Assembly: GCA_002862545.1 (NCBI GenBank)
Contig: PKDJ01000044.1
Coordinates: 1 to 39,690 of the forward strand
Source of the DNA: Pseudomonadota bacterium
GTDB lineage: Bacteria; Myxococcota_A; UBA796; GCA-2862545
Reading direction: 5' to 3'
Length of the DNA: 39,690 nt
Shown here: piece by piece, positions 1 through 5,980 of the stretch
How positions within the stretch are numbered: the stretch's first letter is position 1
How the letters are laid out: each line of letters begins with the position of its first letter
Translations under genes and position numbers: made by a program
Notes under the pieces: model-generated
Seen by the model: the letters and a program-made list of their open reading frames with translations, nothing else
Told to the model about the DNA's origin: nothing
Databases searched by the model: none

Positions 1-1298
1 CAGGAGGTGTCGAGCTCGAACGGAGCCTGGAGCTTCTGTGCGGCGAGGAAGTCGGTGAAGTCTGCATCGGGGCGGGAGCCCCCCTCGGCACCGTAGTAGA
101 TTCGGCCGAAGGGGTAGGTCGTATCTCCGACGGTCACGGGGGGACTCGTCTCGAGGTTGCCGAAGCTGTCGTAGGTGTTCGCCCAGCCCGAGCCCCAGGT
201 GTGCACCGCCCAGTCGGGACCGTAGAAGGCGGCCTCGGGCCAGGCATCGAGGCCGCGGTCACGGATCGAATCGATCACCACGTCCTGACGGACCAGCTCG
301 GAGCGTGCCGTGGCGAACTCGACCTCGTCCTGGATCCAGACGTCCTGCCCGACCGTCGAGCCCTCGACGCTCCAGAGCAAGTCGCCGAGCGCGTCGGCCA
401 TCGGGGTGACGAACTCGACGTTGTCGCCCACGAGCCAGCCGCCCCGCGTGCGCACGACGAACACTTGCTCGGCGGGCTGCAGGTGATGGTTGAGGAGGAG
501 CGGGGCGCTCTTCAGTGTGATCAGGCGTGCGTCGAGGAGAGTCCCGTCGGCCGCCTTCTCGGCGACGGTGAGGGTGGTCTCAAGGTTGAACCCAGCGAAC
601 TCCACGGAGAGATTCAGAGGGTCGGCCCTCCACGGCACCGAGGTCTCGACGGGACCCGTGCTCCCGTGCAGCAGCACTGCGTCATCGAGACGGATCACGG
701 CTCCTAGATCACCGGCGATGGACAGCTCGTACTGCGTGACGCCGCGCTCTATCGCCCGGGGGTCTGCAAGGACCTGGAACGGCGTGGTGTCGGTCACGTC
801 GTCACCGTCGAGGATGTCGTCGGCGCCGTTGGAGTCATCGTCGTCGGTGTTCGGTGCGCCGTAGACCACTTCGGGTGCAGTCATCTCGCCCGGCAGAGAC
901 GGGTCGATGTCCGGGAGGCGGGTCACGCGCTCGAGCGGCAAGGACAGTCGCGATGCGGCGCCGTCGATCACCACGGCCTGTAAGGCCACGGGGAGATCCG
1001 TGGGAAGAGAAGGAGGCAGCACCAGCTCGGCCACTCCACGACCGCCGGCGTCACCGATGACCTCGACGACGGGAATCGCGGGGACGATGTCGAGGCAAGA
1101 GCCACCGAGGAAGGCGGGACAGTCTCCCGGCGCGATGGCAGACCCGCGGACGATCCACGCGGCCTCGTCCGGCGCGAGTCCGGTGACCGTGAAGCTCGTG
1201 CTCTCGCCCGGCACCAACGCGCTCACCTCTAGGGTGAGGCTTCCGGCCGAGGCGACAGCCGGGACCAGGGTCAGCACGCAGCCAAGCAGGGTTCGCAT
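1..1298 (-). CDS. Secreted protein-arginine deiminase (PAD family), C-terminus cut by window edge
   Basis: Read from the sequence by hand: 432 residues are present and the frame stays open through position 1. It starts with a signal peptide (residues 1-18, cleavage after ASA). Residues 20-125 form a Cys-containing extracellular domain with the motif GDCPAFLGGSCLDI. An Asp-rich stretch near 151-167 resembles the calcium-binding middle domain of PADs. The catalytic-domain signatures follow: WIQDEVEF at 321-328, where D324 matches the substrate-binding Asp350 of human PADI4; SIRDRGL at 344-350; DSFGNLETSPPVTV at 377-390; FGRI at 397-400; and DFLAAQKLQAP. The family converts peptidyl arginine to citrulline using calcium. 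The catalytic His/Asp and the Cys nucleophile would lie beyond the left edge, so activity cannot be judged. ATG at 1298 is preceded by GGAGAG at good spacing. The vertebrate N-terminal PAD domain seems to be replaced by the domain at 20-125. The family call is strong. Confidence 0.88.
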   Translation of the reverse strand, partial: MRTLLGCVLTLVPAVASAGSLTLEVSALVPGESTSFTVTGLAPDEAAWIVRGSAIAPGDCPAFLGGSCLDIVPAIPVVEVIGDAGGRGVAELVLPPSLPTDLPVALQAVVIDGAASRLSLPLERVTRLPDIDPSLPGEMTAPEVVYGAPNTDDDDSNGADDILDGDDVTDTTPFQVLADPRAIERGVTQYELSIAGDLGAVIRLDDAVLLHGSTGPVETSVPWRADPLNLSVEFAGFNLETTLTVAEKAADGTLLDARLITLKSAPLLLNHHLQPAEQVFVVRTRGGWLVGDNVEFVTPMADALGDLLWSVEGSTVGQDVWIQDEVEFATARSELVRQDVVIDSIRDRGLDAWPEAAFYGPDWAVHTWGSGWANTYDSFGNLETSPPVTVGDTTYPFGRIYYGAEGGSRPDADFTDFLAAQKLQAPFELDTS

Positions 1299-1328
1299 GC
1301 ACTCTCCAACCGACGAGGAAGTCTACAC

Positions 1329-1345
1329 CGACCTCGATGAGGTCG
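1329..1345. terminator. Perfect hairpin between the cupin and PAD genes, possible terminator
   Basis: CGACCTC (1329-1335) and GAGGTCG (1339-1345) form a perfect 7-bp stem around a 3-base loop. It lies 35 bases past the cupin stop and 31 bases before the PAD start, both on the minus strand. No U-tract follows, so it could be a weak terminator or an operator for the PAD gene. Confidence 0.3.
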
Positions 1346-1379
1346 CTGGACCGGTGCCGTGCAGGCCGTCAACGGAGTG

Positions 1380-1811
1380 TCAGGGCGCGGCGGCGGCGTG
1401 TCCAGTCCACCTATCATACTTCGCTGCGGGCTCGGGACCGGCAAAGACCTGGAGTGCGATCAGGCGCTCAGGCCCATTGTCGTACGAGACCTCTGCGTTG
1501 GCGGGCATGTACACCGTGGTGCCGGGGCTGAGTGTGTGGTCGACGCCATCGATGGTGATGGTTCCGCCGCCCTGCAGGACGTGGATGTACTCCTCGGTCG
1601 CGTCGCGGTGAGTGGGCACCCGACCGCCACCGTCGAGCTCGAGGCGCCCGACGAAGGCATTGTCGCCGCGAGCGAGGAGGTGGATGGTCGCTGTGCCGCT
1701 CGGTGCGGTGCGCAGCTCTGCACGAGTCAGAGGCGTGACGGTGGACGTGGACGAGGCGGCCATGGCCGAGAGCGTGAGCCCACAGGCCAGACCGAGGACG
1801 AAGCGAGACAT
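1380..1811 (-). CDS. Secreted small cupin-domain protein
   Basis: 143 residues with an N-terminal signal peptide (about 1-19). A single cupin barrel follows at roughly 45-125. The first cupin motif is seen as PTHRDATEEYIHVLQGGGT, which carries the G(X)5HXH(X)3,4E(X)6G pattern loosely: one His, a Glu-Glu pair and the Gly. The second motif is PGTTVYMPANAEVSYDN, in which Asn replaces the usual metal-binding His. Metal binding may therefore be incomplete, and the role may be ligand binding rather than catalysis. ATG at 1811 has a strong GGAGGT site four bases upstream. The gene lies upstream of the PAD gene on the same strand, with an 81-base gap containing a hairpin, and diverges from the BtuF-like gene. 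No substrate can be assigned. Confidence 0.8.
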   Translation of the reverse strand: MSRFVLGLACGLTLSAMAASSTSTVTPLTRAELRTAPSGTATIHLLARGDNAFVGRLELDGGGRVPTHRDATEEYIHVLQGGGTITIDGVDHTLSPGTTVYMPANAEVSYDNGPERLIALQVFAGPEPAAKYDRWTGHAAAAP

Positions 1812-1890
1812 GCCGACCTCCGATGGTGTCTCGGTCTAGCACGCGCTCGCTCGACGGTCGGTGAGCGGCAGGTCCCGTTACTCGTGCGGC

Positions 1891-2664
1891 ATGCGCGTCG
1901 TCAGTCTCACCTGCAGCAACACTGAGATCGTGTGTGCTCTCGGGCTCGGAGAGTACCTGGTCGGTGTCGACGATCACTCCGACTTCCCCGAGTCGGTCGT
2001 CGATGGCCTGCCTCGGCTCGGTCCCGACCTGGGCATCGATCTGGAGGCGGTCGCGGCGCTCGAGCCCGACCTGGTGTTGGCCTCGCTGACGGTCCCGGGG
2101 CACGAGGCGATCGTCGAGGGACTGCAGGCTCGCGGCATACCGCACATCGCACCCGAGCCCGTGAGCCTGGAGGATGTCTACCGCGACATCGGAGACATCG
2201 CGCATGCTCTGGGAGCACCGGAGAGGGCTGCCGCGCTCGTGGAGGCGATGCAGGCCGCCTTCGCAGAGGCCACACCGGATGCGGACGGTCCACGAGTGCT
2301 CGTGGAGTGGTGGCCCAAGCCGGTCATCGTTCCGGGAAGGCAGTCCTGGGTCACGGACCTGATCCACCTGGCTGGCGGCGTCAATCCACTCGGGGCACGC
2401 GAGGTGAAGTCGAGCCCCGTGAGCGACGAAGAGGTGACGGGCTGGCAGCCTGATGCGGTGGTGATCTGCTGGTGCGGCGTTCCCTTTCACCGCTACCGGC
2501 CGGACGTCGTGATGCGACGAGCAGCGTGGCATGACCTTCCTGCACTCCGGAACGAGCAGGTCCACTGCATTCCCGAGGCCTTCCTCGGGAGGCCGGGTCC
2601 GCGCCTGGTCGAGGGATTTCGAGCGCTGCGAGACGTTGTCGAGGCCGTTAGACGGCACGCATGA
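1891..2664 (+). CDS. BtuF/TroA-like cobalamin-type binding protein without signal peptide
   Basis: 257 residues of the helical-backbone metal-receptor (TroA/BtuF, COG0614) fold. It opens directly with MRVVSLTCSNTEIVCALG, the usual first strand and helix of BtuF-like proteins. Typical motifs follow: GVDDHSDFP, LEPDLVLAS, and a C-terminal half with WVTDLIHLAGG and LVEGFRALRDVVEA. No signal peptide or lipobox is visible, unlike classical periplasmic BtuF. Signal-less cobalamin-binding homologues are known in several phyla, so it may be cytosolic or act without a transporter. ATG 1891 is preferred because homology begins there; GTG 1861 would add ten unconserved residues. Its stop overlaps the ttcA start by four bases (ATGA), implying translational coupling. 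No permease or ATPase is adjacent. A B12 riboswitch occurs far downstream at 20.8 kb, but no direct link is shown. Confidence 0.75.
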   Translation: MRVVSLTCSNTEIVCALGLGEYLVGVDDHSDFPESVVDGLPRLGPDLGIDLEAVAALEPDLVLASLTVPGHEAIVEGLQARGIPHIAPEPVSLEDVYRDIGDIAHALGAPERAAALVEAMQAAFAEATPDADGPRVLVEWWPKPVIVPGRQSWVTDLIHLAGGVNPLGAREVKSSPVSDEEVTGWQPDAVVICWCGVPFHRYRPDVVMRRAAWHDLPALRNEQVHCIPEAFLGRPGPRLVEGFRALRDVVEAVRRHA

Positions 2665-3488
2665 ATGTCGTTCAGACCGACCAAGACCTCCGCAGCGCGG
2701 AGATTCGACTCGAGAAGCGCCTGCTGCGTCAGGTCGGGCGTGCGAGCAAAGAACACCGGCTGATCGAGCCTGGTGACCGCATCCTCGTCGGCATCAGCGG
2801 TGGCAAGGACTCGTGGACGCTGCTGTACCTGCTGCGGCAGCTCCAGCGCCGTGCGCCCTTCGACTTCAGCTTCGTCGCTGTCAACCTCGACCAGGGCCAC
2901 CCCGGATTCCCCGCGCACGTCCTCCGCGACTACTTCGAGGCCGAGGGCTACGAGTACGAGCTGCTGAAGCACGACACCTACAGCATCGTCCTCGACAAGA
3001 TCGCGCCAGGTAAGACGCAGTGCTCCCTCTGCTCTCGGCTGCGTCGAGGCATCCTGTACAACGCGGCCGTCGAGCTGGGCTGCAGCAAGATCGCGCTCGG
3101 GCATCACCGCGACGACGCCATCGAGACCCTGATGCTGAACCTGCTCTACAGCGGGCGCATCAAGTCCATGCCGCCGCGTCTCACCTCCGATGACGGTCGC
3201 AACGTCGTGATTCGTCCGCTGATCAACTGTGCGGAGGAAGAGGTCGCGCACTTCTCGCGGCTCAAGGGGTTCCCGATCGTGCCCTGCGACCTCTGCGGCA
3301 GTCAGCCCAACCTTCAGCGCCAGCAGGTGAAGCGCCTGCTCGCCGAGCTCAACGCCGCCAACCCCAAGGTGAAGGGCAACTTGTTCGCTGCCCTGCACAA
3401 GGTTGTGCCCTCACACCTGATGGACCTCGAGCTGCGCGAGCAGCTGGGTCTCGGTGAGGTCGTCGGGACCGATCCCGCGGTCCCGTGA
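2661..3488 (+). CDS. ttcA: tRNA 2-thiocytidine(32) synthetase TtcA
   Basis: 275 residues, close to the usual family length. The PP-loop ATP-binding motif SGGKDS lies at 46-51. The Cys pairs for the [4Fe-4S] cluster are C121/C124 (CSLCSRLRRG) and C209/C212 (PCDLCGSQPN). ALGHHRDDAIETL at about 145-157 is diagnostic of TtcA-type PP-loop ATPases. TtcA thiolates cytidine 32 in certain tRNAs using ATP and a sulfur donor, in the cytoplasm. ATG 2661 overlaps the preceding stop in an ATGA arrangement, and the stop overlaps the next GTG, so the three genes form one tightly coupled operon. The N-terminal stretch before residue 15 is not conserved, so the start could shift slightly. Confidence 0.95.
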   Translation: MNVVQTDQDLRSAEIRLEKRLLRQVGRASKEHRLIEPGDRILVGISGGKDSWTLLYLLRQLQRRAPFDFSFVAVNLDQGHPGFPAHVLRDYFEAEGYEYELLKHDTYSIVLDKIAPGKTQCSLCSRLRRGILYNAAVELGCSKIALGHHRDDAIETLMLNLLYSGRIKSMPPRLTSDDGRNVVIRPLINCAEEEVAHFSRLKGFPIVPCDLCGSQPNLQRQQVKRLLAELNAANPKVKGNLFAALHKVVPSHLMDLELREQLGLGEVVGTDPAVP

Positions 3489-3853
3489 GCTGGCACGCTG
3501 GCTCGTGCCACTGCGGAGCGGTGCGGTTTCGTGTTCGCATCGACACCTACGCCGCGCTGGACTGCAACTGCTCGATCTGTCGAAAGAAAGGCTTTCTTCA
3601 CCTGCTCGTGGAGCGTGAGGACTTCGAGTGGCTGGCCGGCCAGGACGCCATCTCGACCTACACGTTCAACACACACACCGCACAGCACTACTTCTGCTCG
3701 ACGTGCGGGATGCACCCCTTCTACGTGCCGCGGAGCCATCCAGAGGGGATCGACGTCAATGCCCGTGCGCTCGACGACGTCCCCGTGTCCGCATTCGAGG
3801 TGACGCGCTTCGACGGTGCGCACTGGGAAGAGAACGTCGAGACGATCCGCTGA
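3485..3853 (+). CDS. GFA-family (CENP-V/GFA) zinc-binding protein
   Basis: 122 residues containing the complete zinc-ligand pattern of the GFA family: GSCHCGAVRF at the N-terminus, CNCSICRKKG near 27-36 and FCSTCGMHPFY near 70-80. The family is named after glutathione-dependent formaldehyde-activating enzyme. Most bacterial members have no proven reaction, so a formaldehyde role should not be assumed. The GTG start at 3485 overlaps the ttcA stop in a GTGA arrangement and is the third gene of the overlapping operon. It is soluble and probably cytoplasmic. It converges with the ferredoxin gene, nine bases away. Confidence 0.9.
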   Translation: MSWHAGSCHCGAVRFRVRIDTYAALDCNCSICRKKGFLHLLVEREDFEWLAGQDAISTYTFNTHTAQHYFCSTCGMHPFYVPRSHPEGIDVNARALDDVPVSAFEVTRFDGAHWEENVETIR

Positions 3854-3862
3854 GGGCTCGCC

Positions 3863-4156
3863 TCACTCGGTCCAGGGGAGGACGGGCAGCAGGCCGGGGC
3901 CGGGCTCGATGACGGCGTCACCGCGGGCATAGGCGACACACGGAAGGATGAGCCCCTGCTGGCGCTGCTGCGTGGTCAGGGCGGTGCCGGTGACCTGCGC
4001 AACCTTCCCCTCTCGGAGCAGCGCTGTGCAAGTCCGGCACGAGCCGACCTTGCAGCCGCGCGGCATGCGAACGCCAGCGGCGTCAGCACAGTCGAGGATG
4101 CTGCGCTCGGGGTCGGCCTCGAAGGTGCGACCGTTGGTCAGCCGAATGGTCGCCAC
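3863..4156 (-). CDS. 2Fe-2S ferredoxin (plant/adrenodoxin-type fold)
   Basis: 97 residues with one [2Fe-2S] domain. It contains GCKVGSCRTC, a C-x4-C-x2-C ligand set, with the fourth Cys in LPCVAYARGD. Such ferredoxins carry single electrons in the cytoplasm; the partner is unknown. The chosen start is GTG 4156, one base after the upstream stop, because GGTGGAG lies just upstream and the mature fold begins there (ATIRLTNGR). A longer frame beginning at 4225 would only add sequence overlapping the neighbouring gene. It is probably co-translated with the upstream Lys-rich membrane protein on the same strand, though no functional connection is evident. Confidence 0.9.
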   Translation of the reverse strand: MATIRLTNGRTFEADPERSILDCADAAGVRMPRGCKVGSCRTCTALLREGKVAQVTGTALTTQQRQQGLILPCVAYARGDAVIEPGPGLLPVLPWTE

Positions 4157-4157
4157 G

Positions 4158-4784
4158 TCACTCCACCGGTAGGCCGGTGTCCTCGAGGGGCGGCAGGTCC
4201 TCCTCGAGGGCGTCGAGCAGCTCATCTTCCGCCACGGGGGCGTCGGGGTCGAAGTCGTCCTCGAAGTCTGCGAAGTCGTCCTCGAAGTCCTCTTCGGGAG
4301 GCAGATCGCCGTCGAGGGTCAGGCCCAGCTCTGCCATGCGGTCCTGGCGGCGCTCGCGGAGTGCCTCTCTGCGCGCCTGCAGGTCGAGCTTCCGAGCGTC
4401 ACGACGCTCCTGCACACGAGACTTGAGGGCCTCTCGCTCCTCAGGGGACATCTCGGCGAGCTTGGTCCGCAGGCGTTCCCGCACGGCCTCTTTCTTGCTG
4501 CCGGCCTTCTTGTTGCCGCCCTTCTTGCTCGCGCCCTTCTTGCCCCCGCCCTTGCGGGCTCCGTCGGCGGATGCGGCTTCCGCGTCGCCCTTGGCGGCCT
4601 TCTTCTTGCCCTTCTTCTTCTCGGTCTTCTTGCCACCCCCTCCACCACCGCTTCCACGCAGCTCGGCGTTGGCGGCCTGGACCGCCTTCATGGTGTTGAA
4701 GACCAGTCGGCGCCCTTCGTAGAAGCTGACCGTGAGTGTGATGCCCAGCAGAAGCGCCAGGAGGTGTCCGAGCCGGGGATCCAT
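4158..4784 (-). CDS. Membrane-anchored protein with Lys-rich and acidic tail, unknown function
   Basis: 208 residues from ATG 4784, which has GGAGG four bases upstream. An upstream ATG at 4826 would add 14 residues. A single transmembrane helix lies near the N-terminus (HLLALLLGITLTVSF). It is followed by a Gly run, a long Lys/Gly/Ala low-complexity region with many KK and GGKK units, a charged helical stretch with EEREALKSRVQERRDARK that could form a coiled coil, and an acidic tail rich in Asp/Glu/Phe. The alternating strongly basic and strongly acidic segments suggest binding to nucleic acid, anionic polymer or a charged surface at the inner membrane. This is inference only; no family was recognised. 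The stop is one base before the ferredoxin start, so the two are probably co-translated. Confidence 0.65.
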   Translation of the reverse strand: MDPRLGHLLALLLGITLTVSFYEGRRLVFNTMKAVQAANAELRGSGGGGGGKKTEKKKGKKKAAKGDAEAASADGARKGGGKKGASKKGGNKKAGSKKEAVRERLRTKLAEMSPEEREALKSRVQERRDARKLDLQARREALRERRQDRMAELGLTLDGDLPPEEDFEDDFADFEDDFDPDAPVAEDELLDALEEDLPPLEDTGLPVE

Positions 4785-4840
4785 CATCCCTCCGATGGCG
4801 CCCACTGTGCCTCGCTGCGTCGCCATGCGCCACCGGGTAG

Positions 4841-5935
4841 ATGCAAGGGATGGAATCTCTACGCTGGATACTCCTGCGCGCAGATGGCGGTCTTCGGGCG
4901 GGATGGCGCCTGATAGGTCACGCGGTTCTCTTGGTTCCGGCTGTCTTGCTCGGGGTCGGTGTGGCCCTCTTGGCGGGCACGCTGACGGCGATGCTCGAGG
5001 GTGGAGACGACTGGTCTGCCCTCTCGACGACGGCGGTTTACGCGGCGTCGGTCGCGGGGATGGCGCTGGCCTTGCTCGGCGCGCACGCTGTCAGTGGCGT
5101 GCTCCTCGACGCGACCTTTGCTGGAGGCTTCAGGCGAGGTCGGGCTCGCTCGGCCGGGGTCGGTGGCCCGGTCACGCGCGCGCTCGGGGAGCTCGTCGGG
5201 GGGGCACTCGTCGGGGCTGTCGCGCTGGTGCCCGCGCTGGTGATTCTCGCCATCGGGGGGCTCGAGGTTCAGCTGGCGACCTCGACGCCCGAGGGCCTCC
5301 TGGTCTTTGGGCTGAACACGCTCATGCTCCTGCCCGCGGCGGCGGCGGAGGAGTTCCTCTTTCGTGGGTACGGCTTCCTCTGGGTCGGACGAGGGCTTGC
5401 AGGACTGGCGCTGCTGGCGCTCGTGCGACTCCTGCCTGACAGAGCGGCCCGCCTGTCCGAGGTACTCGGATTCGGGATGGTGGTGGGAGGCTTGGCGCTG
5501 CTGTTCGGCATCGGCCACGGCATGAATCCGGGAGTCACCTGGCTGTCGACGGTCAACACGGCACTGGCGGGGCTCTGGCTCGGCGTGATGGTGGTGCGCA
5601 CGCGGACCCTCTGGGTCGCCATCGGGGCCCACTGGTCGTGGAACTGGGTGCACGGAATCGTGCTCGGTCTTCCGCTGTCGGGCATGACCGAGGAGAGCAC
5701 GGGGCTGGCCCTGGCCCCGCTGCTGCGCTGCGTTCCAACGGCCGAGGCAGAGTGGCTGAGTGGAGGCGCCTACGGCCTCGAGGGCTCGGTCGCGGCGACC
5801 GTCGCGATGGGCCTGGCCATCGTGGTGGCGGGTCTGCTGCCACGAAGAAGTGCAGACGATGGTGCGGCGGCACTACGTCCGCTCAAGGCCGAAAACACGA
5901 CAGTGAGCGGGGAGCCGGAGCGCACCATCGCTTGA
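4841..5935 (+). CDS. CPBP-family intramembrane metalloprotease (CAAX/ABI type)
   Basis: 364 residues with about eight hydrophobic helices. All three signature motifs of the Rce1/ABI family are visible in order: E170-E171-x3-R175 in EEFLFRGY, H226 in FGIGHGMNPG, and H264-x3-N268 in GAHWSWNW. These residues form the metal and catalytic centre in characterised relatives. Bacterial members serve in bacteriocin self-immunity, protein-anchor processing or unknown tasks, so no substrate is claimed. The C-terminal 40 residues are hydrophilic and unconserved. ATG 4841 and ATG 4850 are both possible starts; neither has a strong ribosome site. The gene diverges from the Lys-rich membrane protein, with a short shared upstream region. 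Confidence 0.88.
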   Translation: MQGMESLRWILLRADGGLRAGWRLIGHAVLLVPAVLLGVGVALLAGTLTAMLEGGDDWSALSTTAVYAASVAGMALALLGAHAVSGVLLDATFAGGFRRGRARSAGVGGPVTRALGELVGGALVGAVALVPALVILAIGGLEVQLATSTPEGLLVFGLNTLMLLPAAAAEEFLFRGYGFLWVGRGLAGLALLALVRLLPDRAARLSEVLGFGMVVGGLALLFGIGHGMNPGVTWLSTVNTALAGLWLGVMVVRTRTLWVAIGAHWSWNWVHGIVLGLPLSGMTEESTGLALAPLLRCVPTAEAEWLSGGAYGLEGSVAATVAMGLAIVVAGLLPRRSADDGAAALRPLKAENTTVSGEPERTIA

Positions 5936-5980
5936 CCCGACGGCCTCGGGCCATCAATACGCCCCCGGGGGAACTGTCGC

